Below are positions 53,286-63,176 of a DNA stretch of 64,000 nt, one piece after another; positions within the stretch are counted from its first letter, which is position 1; each line of letters opens with the position of its first letter. Below the pieces are notes generated by a model. The model was not told the origin of the DNA and did not search any database. It saw only the letters and a list, made by a program, of their open reading frames with translations. Source of the DNA: Turneriella parva DSM 21527 (GTDB lineage: Bacteria; Spirochaetota; Leptospiria; Turneriellales; Turneriellaceae); contig NC_018020.1 in NCBI RefSeq assembly GCF_000266885.1, positions 2,356,001 through 2,420,000 on the forward strand, read 5' to 3'. A program made the position numbers and the translations under genes.

Positions 53286-53960
53286 TCATTGCTGCACCTG
53301 CAGCATCTGCGCTGCACGTTTGGCGTTTTCGATAAACCGCCGCACCTTGTCCGCATCTTTGATTCCGGGCGAGGCTTCGGTGCCGCTCGCCACATCAACC
53401 CCATGAGGATCTACCTGTGCCACGATGCTCGCCACGTTTTCGGGAGTGAGGCCACCTGCGTAGAGGTATGGGTGGGTAATGCCGGCGACGTTCGCCGGGT
53501 TGAACGTTTTACCTGTGCCCCCCGCAACCGGTTGCGCGCCCTGAGGTGCTCGAAGGGTGCGCGCTGTTCTATGTGAATCAAACAGCACCAGTGGGTGTTG
53601 TGCCCATGCTGCAATCTCATCAGCCTCTACCTTCTCAGCAGCAGAAATTGAGGGTAGAATATTTTCGGGTGAAGCCAGTTTTAACAGGCGTTCAAGCTCA
53701 GGATGGTCGGCCATGATCTGCAGGCGCGTGCCGGTTTGTGCCAGTAAATTGAAAGTCTCGCTTATGAAATCCGCACTATCGTAACCAAAGACCAGGTAGC
53801 GAGGCTGGTTTAGTTCAAGCGCAAGAATTTCTTTGGCCCGTGCATGCGTCGCGCGGCGTTTGCTCGATTCGGCCATGACTATACCCAAGAAGTCGGCGCC
53901 GGCATCGGCAGCGAAGCGTGCATCGTCGACACGGGTTAAGCCGCAGATTTTGACTTTCAT
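53286..53960 (-). CDS. trpF: Phosphoribosylanthranilate isomerase
   Basis: 224 aa from the ATG at 53960 (MKVKICGLTRVDDARFAADA), which is the conserved TrpF N-terminus with catalytic Cys; GADFLGIVMAESSKRRATHA follows, and PYLYAGGLTPENVASI and HGVDVASGTEASPGIKDADK (catalytic Asp, phosphate-binding loop) close the barrel. Third step of tryptophan synthesis; no other trp gene is adjacent. Confidence 0.95.
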   Translation of the reverse strand: MKVKICGLTRVDDARFAADAGADFLGIVMAESSKRRATHARAKEILALELNQPRYLVFGYDSADFISETFNLLAQTGTRLQIMADHPELERLLKLASPENILPSISAAEKVEADEIAAWAQHPLVLFDSHRTARTLRAPQGAQPVAGGTGKTFNPANVAGITHPYLYAGGLTPENVASIVAQVDPHGVDVASGTEASPGIKDADKVRRFIENAKRAAQMLQVQQ

Positions 53961-53991
53961 GAAAGATGCCAGGAATAAAGAGCGCAGCCCT

Positions 53992-55554
53992 TTATTCGTG
54001 GCGAATCCTCCATTCGAGCAGATCGAGGCCGAGAGGGTAGACATTCACATTCGTGAAGCGTTTGCTTACCGCGATCAGAGCATAACTCGTGTAGAGAAAG
54101 GTGTAGGGCTGTTCGTTGTAGACCAATTCGTGAAAGCGGTGGTAGATCGCGTTACGGGCCTTGTCGTCAAACGTGAGGCGCGCGCTTTCGATCAGGGCAT
54201 CGCTCTCAGCATTGCCAAACCCGGTAAAGTTGTGGCCTTTCTCACGCTGCGAGGTGTGCCACAATTGAAACGGATCAGACTCGATGCCCGACGACCAGCC
54301 CAGCATCACGGCCTGAAAATCGCGCTGGTTAATTTTCGTGAGCATTGTTTGAAATTCGAGCTTGCGCAGATTCAGGGTAATGCCCGTGCGCGCAAAATCT
54401 TCTTTGACCACTGAAGCGAACTGGTCGGCGAAACCGCCACCGGCAGCAATCATCAGTTCAATTTCGAGTGGCTTGCCGTCTTTCGCGAAAAGGCCGTTGT
54501 TGTCTTGCGCATAACCTGCGGCCTTCAGCAGGGCAATTGCCTTCTGCGGATTAAATTCGAGCGGCTTGAGGCTCTTGTTGTATTGCAGGCTCTGTGGTAA
54601 AAAAGGGCCCGTGGTGACTTCGGCCAGATTCTCGAGAATCGTGGTTTTGACGCGCTCCAGGTCCATCAGGTGTGCCATTGCCTGGCGAACGCGCCTGTCG
54701 TTAAAGGGCGGCTTACGCATGTTGTAGCCGACGTAACGATAGCTGGTTGCGAGGTATTTGATCTTTTCAAACTCGCGCTGAAACTTTTCTGAGTTTGTTT
54801 GCCTTGTCCATTGTAAAGGGCGCAGGTTATAGCTGTCGACGTCACCTTTTTTGAGCGCCTGCAGCGCCACGGCATCATTCTTGATGATTGTGAATTCGAT
54901 CTTATCGATCTCGGGCTTTTCGCCCCAATATTTATCGAATCGTTTCAGCACAACGCGCTGGCCGGTTTTCCACTCGCCGAAAGTATACGGCCCACTGCCC
55001 ACGGGCCCGCGCAGATTGCGTTCGTCTTTCATGAAGTCGCCGACGGAGTAGACATGCTGCGGTATTACCTCGAAGCCACCGAGGTGTTCGAGTGCCATCG
55101 CGTAAGGCTTTTTCATCTTGAAGACAACCGTCTGCGAGTCGGGTGCACTTACCGAAAGCACATCTTTGTAATAGACTTTTTTATGCGCATTCGGAATTTT
55201 TTCGCTCATCATCATGTTGTAGCTGAAGAGCACATCGGCCGAAGTCAGCGGTTTACCGTCGTGAAACAGAATATTGCGCCTCAGGTTGAACGTGTAGGTC
55301 AGCTTGTCAGCGCCGATCGTCCATTTTTCAGCGATCTGGCCTTTCATCTTGAGCGTCTTACGGTCGCGCTCGAGCAGGCTTTCAAAGATGCGTGTGCAGA
55401 TGACATTCGAGTAAGCGTCTTCTGAAATTACCGGGTTGAGCAGAATAGGGTCTTGCGGCAGGTGAAAGCGTATCGTCGCAGGTTCTAGATCGTAGCTGTG
55501 TTTGTGGCAGCTAATTGCGTTGAGAAGAATGAGAACCAATACGCAGGCTCGCAT
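53992..55554 (-). CDS. Peptide-type (family 5) extracellular solute-binding lipoprotein
   Basis: 520 aa from the ATG at 55554 (MRACVLVLILLNAISCHKHS), a lipoprotein signal; the open frame continues upstream to 55656 only by reading through a palindromic repeat. The body has the SBP_bac_5 marks: ISEDAYSNVICTRIFESLLE, YTFNLRRNILFHDGKPLTSA followed by DVLFSYNMM, and VRQAMAHLMDLERVKTTIL. Likely the binding component of an oligopeptide ABC importer whose permeases are not in this window. Confidence 0.9.
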   Translation of the reverse strand: MRACVLVLILLNAISCHKHSYDLEPATIRFHLPQDPILLNPVISEDAYSNVICTRIFESLLERDRKTLKMKGQIAEKWTIGADKLTYTFNLRRNILFHDGKPLTSADVLFSYNMMMSEKIPNAHKKVYYKDVLSVSAPDSQTVVFKMKKPYAMALEHLGGFEVIPQHVYSVGDFMKDERNLRGPVGSGPYTFGEWKTGQRVVLKRFDKYWGEKPEIDKIEFTIIKNDAVALQALKKGDVDSYNLRPLQWTRQTNSEKFQREFEKIKYLATSYRYVGYNMRKPPFNDRRVRQAMAHLMDLERVKTTILENLAEVTTGPFLPQSLQYNKSLKPLEFNPQKAIALLKAAGYAQDNNGLFAKDGKPLEIELMIAAGGGFADQFASVVKEDFARTGITLNLRKLEFQTMLTKINQRDFQAVMLGWSSGIESDPFQLWHTSQREKGHNFTGFGNAESDALIESARLTFDDKARNAIYHRFHELVYNEQPYTFLYTSYALIAVSKRFTNVNVYPLGLDLLEWRIRHE

Positions 55555-55560
55555 AACTGA

Positions 55561-55650
55561 ATGTCCCCCTCCCGACCTCCCCCGCTTGCGGGGGAGGCGG
55601 GTCTTGCGCCCCTCCCCGCAAGCGGGGAGGGGAAGGGGGTGGGGACAAGT
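55561..55650. repeat. Palindromic repeat, family B, copy 2 (double)
   Basis: CTCCCCCGCTTGCGGGGGAG and CCCCTCCCCGCAAGCGGGGA (then GGGG) lie side by side within outer GTCCCC/GGGGAC flanks. The element fills the gap between the solute-binding and enoyl-CoA hydratase genes, so an ATG overlapping the hydratase stop now reads through it in frame. Confidence 0.85.
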
Positions 55651-55652
55651 TT

Positions 55653-56417
55653 TCATGGATTCTTATACTTCGGTCGGCGCTTGTCGCGCACGGCCGAGAG
55701 GCCTTCGACGAAACTCTCGGCACCAACAAATGATGACAGTGTTTCGAGTCCCTCGCGGCCCTTGAGCGCCGCAAGGTTGTTAGCGCGCAAGATTTGTTTG
55801 ACTGAGCGTACCGACGCGAGTGGCAGTTCAAAGACGCGTTTGAGGTATCGCTCCGCCTCTTTTAAGGTTGTGCCGTTGTCGAACACCTCGTCGATGAGGC
55901 CCATACGCACAGCGTCGGTCGACTTAATTGCCGAACCCAGCATTGCAATTTCTCGTAGCGATCCGGGGCCGGTAGCCGATTCAATCAGGTTAATGATCGC
56001 CTTGGGTATTGTCAATCCGACGGCGACTTCAGAAAATGAAATGCGGCTCTTCTCGCGGCTCATGAACCGCCAGTCTGAAAGAATCGCCAGCACGGCGCCG
56101 CCTGCCATCGCATGCCCTTCGATGGCCGAAATATGCGGCTTTGAGAACGCATAAACTTCGAGCACCATTTTCAGCAGCACCTCAAAAACTTCGGCGCGGC
56201 CTTGCGTGTCTCGGCTGAGCATCATCGCGGGGTCGAGACCGTTGGAAAAATAGCCGTCGACGGTCGAATGCACAATCACCCCCCAGACTTCGCTGTTCTT
56301 TTCGAGGTCTCGGTGCGCCTCGGCGAACGCCTGCATGAACGGAATATCCATGAGGTTCATCGGCGCGCGGGTGAGCGACACATAGCCGATGTGGTTTTCG
56401 ACGCGTGTTTCAATCAT
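55653..56417 (-). CDS. Enoyl-CoA hydratase/isomerase family protein
   Basis: 254 aa crotonase fold: YVSLTRAPMNLMDIPFMQAF, oxyanion-hole region STVDGYFSNGLDPAMML and AIEGHAMAGGAVLAILSDWR. The usual second catalytic Glu position is occupied in ...SFSEVAVGLTIPKAIINLIE. Precise reaction not assignable. Probably in an operon with the solute-binding protein before the repeat was inserted. Confidence 0.85.
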   Translation of the reverse strand: MIETRVENHIGYVSLTRAPMNLMDIPFMQAFAEAHRDLEKNSEVWGVIVHSTVDGYFSNGLDPAMMLSRDTQGRAEVFEVLLKMVLEVYAFSKPHISAIEGHAMAGGAVLAILSDWRFMSREKSRISFSEVAVGLTIPKAIINLIESATGPGSLREIAMLGSAIKSTDAVRMGLIDEVFDNGTTLKEAERYLKRVFELPLASVRSVKQILRANNLAALKGREGLETLSSFVGAESFVEGLSAVRDKRRPKYKNP

Positions 56418-56483
56418 CGCTGTTGCCCCTGCACATGGCGCAAAGGGAGCAAAACGAACAGGCGGACAACTAAAAGTGCGGGC

Positions 56484-57032
56484 TTATTCTGGCTCGTCAG
56501 CCAGCGGTTTGGGCGCGGGCGCCTTGACGAGCCGCACCAGCCGCGCGTTGCCGCCGCTGTCGATCGCGACTTCGGCATACACGAGGCCCTGGCGCAGTGC
56601 GTTTTCCCAGTCTTCGGCGGCTTCTTTCGGAGCAAAAAACGATTCGAGGCCGCTGGCGAGTTCAAGCGTCTTATTCGCTGCGCTGAGCGTGTAGCGCGGT
56701 TGCACCTTCAGGCGGATTGTCTTCGTTGCCGGTTCTTTGTCGCTGAGCGATAAGGCTCGCAATTTTCCCTCACGGTTTTCGAATTCAAGGTAGAGCCTGT
56801 CGCCGAATCGGTACTCGCGTTCGGGGTGCAGCCTGATCTTGATCGCCGACGCTGTGAGCGTGCTGAACTCGTATTGCAGATCGACATAGTTGCCCCTGAA
56901 AAAATCGCGCGGGTCGCGCGGCTTCACCGGCAGCAGATATTTGTCGCCGCGGTAGATCGGCAGGTACGCACCCAGAACCATGCCGGTGAGAATCAGCCAG
57001 GGAGTGACGAGCAGAATTATTCTAGTTTTCAT
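56484..57032 (-). CDS. GDYXXLXY domain membrane-anchored protein
   Basis: 182 aa. An N-terminal membrane anchor (IILLVTPWLILTGMVLGAYL) is followed by RDPRDFFRGNYVDLQYEFST, the GDYXXLXY motif (here GNYVDLQY) and later FRFGDRLYLEF-like strand (YRFGDRLYLEFENREGKL). Family members are usually encoded next to DUF2157 proteins, as here (11-bp overlap). Function unknown. Confidence 0.85.
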   Translation of the reverse strand: MKTRIILLVTPWLILTGMVLGAYLPIYRGDKYLLPVKPRDPRDFFRGNYVDLQYEFSTLTASAIKIRLHPEREYRFGDRLYLEFENREGKLRALSLSDKEPATKTIRLKVQPRYTLSAANKTLELASGLESFFAPKEAAEDWENALRQGLVYAEVAIDSGGNARLVRLVKAPAPKPLADEPE

Positions 57033-58269
57033 ATTTTTTCTCCCACAGCTTGTTGAGCAGAACGAGTGCCACTGCCGAAAGCGCGAAAATCAGCGCGGTA
57101 ATCAGGTAATTCGAAAACAGATCGATATAACGAATCAGAGTCCACAGCAAGAAGGCCATGACAGCTGCCATGAAGAGCGGCTTTTCGCGTATGGCGATCG
57201 CCCGAAAAAGCAGCACGGCGACCGAGCCCAGGTAGACGATGTTTGCGGCGATGCGCACGAGGTAATACCCTTCGTGGCCTTCGGTTACGGGCAACGCGCG
57301 CTGTGCGAGCAGCGTGACGACCGTCGCTGCAATATTCGCGACAATGAGCCAGGTCAGCTGCGGCTCTCTGAGTGACCTGCGGTAGAGAGCAATGGAGGCT
57401 ATCGCCACCGCTGCCATGACCCATGCCGCGACCGAGGCAGAATGTTTCGTGGCCTCGTGGGCAAAAAATCTGAAGGTCAGCAAAATATTGATGAACGCGG
57501 TAAATCCGAAACTCAAATAAAGAAGGCGGCGTGCCCAGTCGCCCGTGATGCGGGTAAACTGCTGAATCAACGCGACCGAAAACAGAATCATCGCGAGTTC
57601 CCAGTTGATGCCGGTAGAACCCATTTGCCAATGAGCGAGAATTGTCAGCAAGAACATGTAGATGATCACCAGCAACGGCACAAGTGTTGTGACTCGCTGC
57701 AGCGACCAGGCAAACCAGGCGAGCGTGCCGAGGGGCAAAAATGACAGCACAGAAAACTGGTGGTGGTCGAGCTGCATGACGAGGTACACGAAAAACAACA
57801 GCGCGGCGAGCAGGTAGTTGATATGGCTGCCGCGAAAGATGAGTATGGGCAAAATGCCCATAACCCAGAAAAGTACACCGTTCGGGTAATACGCGCTGAT
57901 ATGAAATATCTGCGCCTGAATCATGATGTTGGCACCCAGAGCGAGCGAAGCCAGAAACCAACCAAGTTCTGCGCCCAGGTGATTGTCTTTACGCTCTTGC
58001 AAGACGGCCCACAGCTGTGCGGCAATCAGCGGTACCAGTGTGATCGACGACTGTGCGAACCAGTTCAGGTGCTGCCAGTTTTTTGAAATCACGAGTAGCA
58101 GCGCTAAACCGGCCAGAGTTGCGGCGAGGCACTGCAGCCAGAAACTCATGCGTTTATAAGCCGGTACAGTCGCGCTGTAACGGGCGAGAATCTGCTCGGC
58201 TTGAGATGTGCTGATGATCTTCTCATCGACCCACGCGGCGACCTCGGCTTTGAGTTTATGGAAATTCAT
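57022..58269 (-). CDS. DUF2157 polytopic membrane protein
   Basis: About 415 aa from the ATG at 58269 (MNFHKLKAEVAAWVDEKIIS); an ATG nine codons upstream is an alternative. The N-terminal helical DUF2157 domain (WVDEKIISTSQAEQILARYS) precedes ten or more membrane segments. Companion of the GDYXXLXY gene that follows. No transport signature recognised. Confidence 0.85.
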   Translation of the reverse strand: MNFHKLKAEVAAWVDEKIISTSQAEQILARYSATVPAYKRMSFWLQCLAATLAGLALLLVISKNWQHLNWFAQSSITLVPLIAAQLWAVLQERKDNHLGAELGWFLASLALGANIMIQAQIFHISAYYPNGVLFWVMGILPILIFRGSHINYLLAALLFFVYLVMQLDHHQFSVLSFLPLGTLAWFAWSLQRVTTLVPLLVIIYMFLLTILAHWQMGSTGINWELAMILFSVALIQQFTRITGDWARRLLYLSFGFTAFINILLTFRFFAHEATKHSASVAAWVMAAVAIASIALYRRSLREPQLTWLIVANIAATVVTLLAQRALPVTEGHEGYYLVRIAANIVYLGSVAVLLFRAIAIREKPLFMAAVMAFLLWTLIRYIDLFSNYLITALIFALSAVALVLLNKLWEKKYEN

Positions 58270-58389
58270 GGCTGCCGCCATGGTGCCCGACCGCATTGAA
58301 AAGGCAATCGCAATCTCAGGCGCCGCACAAGTTTCCTTTCTTAAGAGACTCCGGGCTTTACAGCGCCACTCGCCGTTGCAGGCGGGTTT

Positions 58390-60309
58390 ATGTCCGGGTC
58401 TTTGCGTCTGCGCCTCGCGCCGATGCTGCGTATTTTCGTTGTCATTTTGGTGCTCAGCAACCTGGGGCGACTGGGTTTTCTCTTTTTGTTCAGCAATGAA
58501 GCAGTCAGGTGGGATACCCCAGCCATCGTGCGTTCGCTCGCAGCCGGGTTACGATTCGATCTCGCGGCTTTTGCCATCGTTTTCTTGCTGCCGCTCTTTG
58601 TGCTCGCACTGCCGCGACTGCCGAATGCGGTGCGCCGCTCGGTATGGATTCTGATTCTGGTGCTGCATTTTCTCTGGGTTGCCATTACGTTCGGAGACCT
58701 GGTCTTCTATTCGATTGCGCACCGCCGCGCGGCTGCTGAATTTGTCGCCGTATTCGCCTCATTCAAAGATTTCTGGTCGTTTCTGAAGGGCTCTGCGCTC
58801 TATGTTCTTATTGGCCTTCCCGTCGGATCTCTACCGTTTTACCTGATGTACCGCAGGCAAAGCCGTCAGGCTGCTCCCGAGCTGGGTCGCTACGCGACCC
58901 TGCTGTTGCCCGTTTTGCTGCTTTTCTGTGGTGTCATCGCGATTCGCGGTGGCCTGCAGGGGCGCCCGCTCAACGTCACGCATGCGTTCGTCGTCGGCGA
59001 TTATTTTTGGGGCAATGTAACGCTGAACCCCGTCTTTGCTACGGTTAAGCTAGCTTACACCGGTGACGCAATGCCGACCAATCGTGCCCAGGGTGATCTG
59101 CCCGTTGAGCAGGTGCGCAAAATGTTTGTCGCTGAGGGAGAGAAGTTTTTGCGCGATGACTACACGTTTTACCGGCAAAGCGCGCCCGCATCGGCAAAAT
59201 CCCTAAAGAAGAACGTTGTCATTTTCATAATGGAAAGCTGGTCGGCCGCAGATCTGGGCTGGTTTGGCAATGAGCGCAAAGCTACCCCGGTGTTCGACGC
59301 GATTGCCGCTGATTCGCTGAACTACACGAACGCGTTTGCTCTTGGCAACCGCTCGATTACCGCGATACCGACGATTGCGAGCTCAATCGTCGGCATGTTC
59401 GGCAGACCCTACACAACTTCGTCATATGCCAACAACAAGCAGCGTGGCATGGGTTCCATTTTCGCAGAGCAGGGATACGCGACCTATTTTGTCACCGGAT
59501 ACAAGGCCGGCGCGCAGGGTTTTTCAACTTACATGCAGGTCGCAGGTTTCGAAAAAATTATCACTCGCGAGAATCTGGGCCTTGGCCTCGACAAATCAGA
59601 CGGCGTCTGGGGCATTTACGATCACCACACTTTTTCGCGCCTGCACGAAATTCTCGATGCCGAAACAAAGCCGTTCGTCGCCATCGTGCCGAGTCTGCAT
59701 CCGCATCACCCATACAAGCTGCCCGACGATTATGCAGAAAAAGAATTCTACAAAGGGTTCGCCCGCGCGCCACACTTTAATGCCCTGCGTTATTCTGATT
59801 TCGCACTCGGCAAATTTTTTGAGCGCGCGCGCAAATCGCGATATTTCATGAACACGGTATTTATCATCACTGCTGACCACACCTACACGCAGAACGGCGT
59901 CATTGCGAAGTACAGAATTCCGCTGACGTTTTACGCACCTGGTTTTCTCAAGCCAGAAAAAAATGCGACTCTCGCATCGCAGCTCGATATTCTGCCGACG
60001 TTAATTTCGATGCTGTCGGTCGATACCAGGCACGCGAGCATGGGCAAATCTCTGTGGGGTAAAGCAACCCAGCCCTGGGCTATCATCGATCTCGACGGTA
60101 GCATGGGCTATCTTTCGGGCAATACCGCCGTGATGGTGAACCGTGAAGCAGCACTGGGTGCCTATGATATTCAAAACGATGAGGATTTCTCACGCAACCT
60201 GTTGCCGGCACGGCAAAGCGAAATTCAGCCGCAGATTCGCGAATGGTTTTCGTATATGAATGCAGTCTCAGACAGTATCAGCAAGAATCGTATCGCACCG
60301 GCAGAGTGA
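58390..60309 (+). CDS. LTA synthase-like membrane phosphotransferase (sulfatase fold)
   Basis: 639 aa. Five or so N-terminal membrane segments, then an extracytoplasmic sulfatase-fold domain: VVIFIMESWSAADLGWFGNE (metal Glu), NRSITAIPTIASSIVGMFG (Thr/Ser nucleophile), IVPSLHPHHPYKLPDDY and FIITADHTYTQNGVI (metal Asp-His). Relatives move glycerol phosphate or phosphoethanolamine onto glycans or lipids. It ends one base before the convergent phosphonolipid-type gene, so it may act on the same envelope lipids. Confidence 0.88.
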   Translation: MSGSLRLRLAPMLRIFVVILVLSNLGRLGFLFLFSNEAVRWDTPAIVRSLAAGLRFDLAAFAIVFLLPLFVLALPRLPNAVRRSVWILILVLHFLWVAITFGDLVFYSIAHRRAAAEFVAVFASFKDFWSFLKGSALYVLIGLPVGSLPFYLMYRRQSRQAAPELGRYATLLLPVLLLFCGVIAIRGGLQGRPLNVTHAFVVGDYFWGNVTLNPVFATVKLAYTGDAMPTNRAQGDLPVEQVRKMFVAEGEKFLRDDYTFYRQSAPASAKSLKKNVVIFIMESWSAADLGWFGNERKATPVFDAIAADSLNYTNAFALGNRSITAIPTIASSIVGMFGRPYTTSSYANNKQRGMGSIFAEQGYATYFVTGYKAGAQGFSTYMQVAGFEKIITRENLGLGLDKSDGVWGIYDHHTFSRLHEILDAETKPFVAIVPSLHPHHPYKLPDDYAEKEFYKGFARAPHFNALRYSDFALGKFFERARKSRYFMNTVFIITADHTYTQNGVIAKYRIPLTFYAPGFLKPEKNATLASQLDILPTLISMLSVDTRHASMGKSLWGKATQPWAIIDLDGSMGYLSGNTAVMVNREAALGAYDIQNDEDFSRNLLPARQSEIQPQIREWFSYMNAVSDSISKNRIAPAE

Positions 60310-62094
60310 TCAGAACACTGCACTGACGGCAAGGCCCATGCCGCCTTCTTGCTGGCGGGGCATCACATACCATTCGAGTTTCTTTTTGTCGGCGCTCGTT
60401 GTCACGTCACCCTGCGACTTATTGTACATGCGCCTGAAGTTTCTGCCGACGGTGTAGCCCGATACCGTGCCGATAATCGCCCCGGCGGTGACGTCAGATG
60501 TCCAGTGGTACTGGCCGTTGATCATGGCGAACCCCATAATCGTGGCGAGGGGGTAGGTAATCAGGTGTAGCCAGAGTTTGTCGGGATAAAACCCATGAAA
60601 CGAAGCTGCCATCGCAAACATCGAAGAAGTGTGGCCTGAGGGCCAGCGCCAGCGATCTGAGGTCACCGACTGTTCGGCAATATTGAAATTGAACTCTTTG
60701 TCGCGCGGAGTGTCATCGAGGCGCGCATCGTATACAGGCCGTGGTCTGCCCGCGGCCCATTTCCAGAAAAGAACGATGCCCCCATTGATACCGAGCGCCT
60801 GAAGGCCTGCTGCCCCGGCTGCAGCTGCCTCGTGCGTGCCCCAGAAATAGCCGTGAACAAAAAGCACAGTGTGGGGCACCGCGGCGACAAAATTGCCGAC
60901 CTGCAAGAAGCCGACATCCACCGGCCGCGACCAGACCGGGCTTCTGCCGACAGCATTGTTGATGTTGCGGTCGAGATCGGTGTTGACGATGATGCTGGTC
61001 GAGCCGGCTACCGTAAACCATGCGGCGATATTGGTGGGTGAACCCCAGACTGTGTCGGCGACGTTATCCCACAACCCTGAAAAGAAGTGCAGTTTGGCCC
61101 CGCTGGGTTTTGACGGGGTCGCTGTCGCCTGTGACGCCAGTTCTGCGGGTAAGAAAATGGCGAGCAGCAGCGCGATGCAACTGATTCGTGCCGGTTCGGC
61201 TTTACGGTGAAAAAAGTAATTCATCGTGATAGCTGCAATGGCGAGCATACAGACGCCATAGGCGAGGTTCGCATAAAGGCCATATTCGGGTTTGTCTGTC
61301 AACAGGCCCAAAGTGATGACGAATACAGCATTGTCGCCCGACATCATTGCGGTGATAAACATCGCGAGCTTGAGTCTGGGGCTATCGGTATTTGTTCTGA
61401 TTTTCTCGACGTCGTAGCGGTACTCTTCGGGTTTTTGGCTGCTGCGAATATGTTGGCGCAAGTGCCGCAGCGAGGCCGGGGCAAAAACCAAGATCTGAAA
61501 CCAGTCGTTGGCATAACCCCACCACAGCAATGGTGAACCGCCACCTGCGCGCAGTACGTGGTGCTTGCGGCTGATCTCTTCTGAAATAATATCGCGGTCT
61601 TCTCTCAGCGCATACGAGAATTTGCGCCGGTAAAAGTCGGTGCCCTGCGCCATGATTCCCGATACGAGTACGGTGAGAAAGATGAGTGCGAAAATTTCAA
61701 GCCCTGTGAAGCGGCCAGAGCGCAAAAAGTAGACGGTAAAACCCGACATGAGGCAGAGAAATCCGATTGCGTCGCCCAGATTGTCGATGATGCGGCCAAT
61801 TTCAGAAGACATGTTCTTGCGGCGTGCGAGCGTGCCGTCAAGGCAGTCGAATATCGCCCGAACCTGAAAGAGCACAAAGGTAATCAGAATGTCGCCGGGC
61901 TCGCCGCGTATCAGAAACACCGTGCCCGCGATCGCGCAGAGTATATGAGCGATCGTAATCTGCGTCGGCGTCACCGGCGTATGAGCTACCGGGAAATAAA
62001 GCAGATGCGCCAGCGGATAATAGATAAACTTATTCGGAAAATCTGTCATCAATGACAGCAGGTGTTCACCTTTCGCGACAGCTTTTGTGCTCAT
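60310..62094 (-). CDS. CDP-alcohol phosphatidyltransferase fused to a PAP2-type phosphatase
   Basis: 594 aa. The N-terminal half has the CDP-alcohol phosphotransferase motif DCLDGTLARRKN...GRIIDNLGD (residues about 84-110) with its membrane helices. After about residue 345 there is a PAP2 domain: KWAAGRPRPVYDARLDD, WRWPSGHTSSMFAMAASFHG and GQYHWTSDVTAGAIIG carry the three phosphatase motifs. So one protein could both attach an activated headgroup to a lipid and remove a phosphate. It is directly downstream (4 bp) of the aminotransferase gene of the phosphonate set. Confidence 0.88.
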   Translation of the reverse strand: MSTKAVAKGEHLLSLMTDFPNKFIYYPLAHLLYFPVAHTPVTPTQITIAHILCAIAGTVFLIRGEPGDILITFVLFQVRAIFDCLDGTLARRKNMSSEIGRIIDNLGDAIGFLCLMSGFTVYFLRSGRFTGLEIFALIFLTVLVSGIMAQGTDFYRRKFSYALREDRDIISEEISRKHHVLRAGGGSPLLWWGYANDWFQILVFAPASLRHLRQHIRSSQKPEEYRYDVEKIRTNTDSPRLKLAMFITAMMSGDNAVFVITLGLLTDKPEYGLYANLAYGVCMLAIAAITMNYFFHRKAEPARISCIALLLAIFLPAELASQATATPSKPSGAKLHFFSGLWDNVADTVWGSPTNIAAWFTVAGSTSIIVNTDLDRNINNAVGRSPVWSRPVDVGFLQVGNFVAAVPHTVLFVHGYFWGTHEAAAAGAAGLQALGINGGIVLFWKWAAGRPRPVYDARLDDTPRDKEFNFNIAEQSVTSDRWRWPSGHTSSMFAMAASFHGFYPDKLWLHLITYPLATIMGFAMINGQYHWTSDVTAGAIIGTVSGYTVGRNFRRMYNKSQGDVTTSADKKKLEWYVMPRQQEGGMGLAVSAVF

Positions 62095-62098
62095 AAAA

Positions 62099-63175
62099 TT
62101 ATTTGAAGAAGTCTTTGAGTAATTGCAGCAGTTTGTTCATCTCGTCAGTTCTGATGTCGCCCATCACGGCAATACGAAAAATTTTACCCGAAAAATTGCC
62201 CTGGCCGGCGTAGATCGTGTAACCCTCGGCTTTTAACGTATCGTGCAAAGCGTCATAGTCACGGCCTTCGGGCAACAAGAACGAGGTCAGGTATGACGAA
62301 AAGGCACTGCGATCAATCAGGGTTTTGACGCCTGCTGCCGCGAGCGTATCGAGCACACTGTCGCGCCGATCGCGGTACGTCTTGAGGCGTGCTTTCTGTC
62401 CACCGAGATCAAAAAATTCACGCAACGCCTCGTGCAGAGCATAGATGCCCTGTACTGATTGCGTAAACGGCGAAAAGCCGGTCTTCTGCGCCTTGTAATA
62501 TTCAAACAGGTCAAGGTAGAGGCTGCGCGCTTCACTTTTGCCCGCTTCGAGAACATCGGTGCGTGCCAGTACAAACGAAATCGCGGGTATTGCGTGTACG
62601 CATTTGTTGCCGGTTGCCGCGACGGCGAGCACGTTCTTAAAATCAAGGTCTTCTGCCGCAAAGCTTGAGACAGCATCGACCAGAACCGGCACTGAGAATT
62701 TTTCGGCGAGGGCTGCGAGAGGTGAAATATCATTCAGGCGCCCGGTTGTCGTCTCATGGTGTACTGTCGCGACGGCCGAGTACGCACCTGGCGAAGCCGC
62801 CAGAGCCGCTTCGGCAGCTTTCAGATTCAGGCCCTCAGTCCATTCGCCCTTGATGAGTTCAAAAGGTTTGCCCTGTTTCGTGAGCATCGTCGCCATACGC
62901 TCGCCATACACGCCGTTCGCAACAATGAGCGTCTTTTTTGATGCGGATGCAAAACTTTGCAGCATGGCTTCGACTGCAGCGGTGCCAGAACCCGTGAGCA
63001 GCACAGGGCGAAAATCCTTGGCTTGCGGATAGATCTTGCCGATCATTTCGAGAATTTCGAGGCTCAGCGATGCAAATTCTTTTTCGCGGTGGCAGAGGTC
63101 GCTGCGCTGCAGCGCAGCACGCACGCGATCTGAAAGGGTGACCGGGCCCGGGTTAAGAAGAATTTCTCGTTTCAT
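62099..63175 (-). CDS. 2-Aminoethylphosphonate-type aminotransferase (PhnW-like, class V)
   Basis: 358 aa. MKREILLNPGPVTLSDRVRA, LLTGSGTAAVEAMLQSF, VATVHHETTTGRLNDISPLA and VLVDAVSSFAAEDLDFKN are PhnW-like motifs; the PLP lysine is in VAATGNKCVHAIPAISFVLA. Class V alanine-glyoxylate aminotransferases are close relatives, but location between phosphonopyruvate decarboxylase and a CDP-alcohol transferase indicates amination of phosphonoacetaldehyde to 2-aminoethylphosphonate. Confidence 0.88.
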   Translation of the reverse strand: MKREILLNPGPVTLSDRVRAALQRSDLCHREKEFASLSLEILEMIGKIYPQAKDFRPVLLTGSGTAAVEAMLQSFASASKKTLIVANGVYGERMATMLTKQGKPFELIKGEWTEGLNLKAAEAALAASPGAYSAVATVHHETTTGRLNDISPLAALAEKFSVPVLVDAVSSFAAEDLDFKNVLAVAATGNKCVHAIPAISFVLARTDVLEAGKSEARSLYLDLFEYYKAQKTGFSPFTQSVQGIYALHEALREFFDLGGQKARLKTYRDRRDSVLDTLAAAGVKTLIDRSAFSSYLTSFLLPEGRDYDALHDTLKAEGYTIYAGQGNFSGKIFRIAVMGDIRTDEMNKLLQLLKDFFK

Positions 63176-63176
63176 A

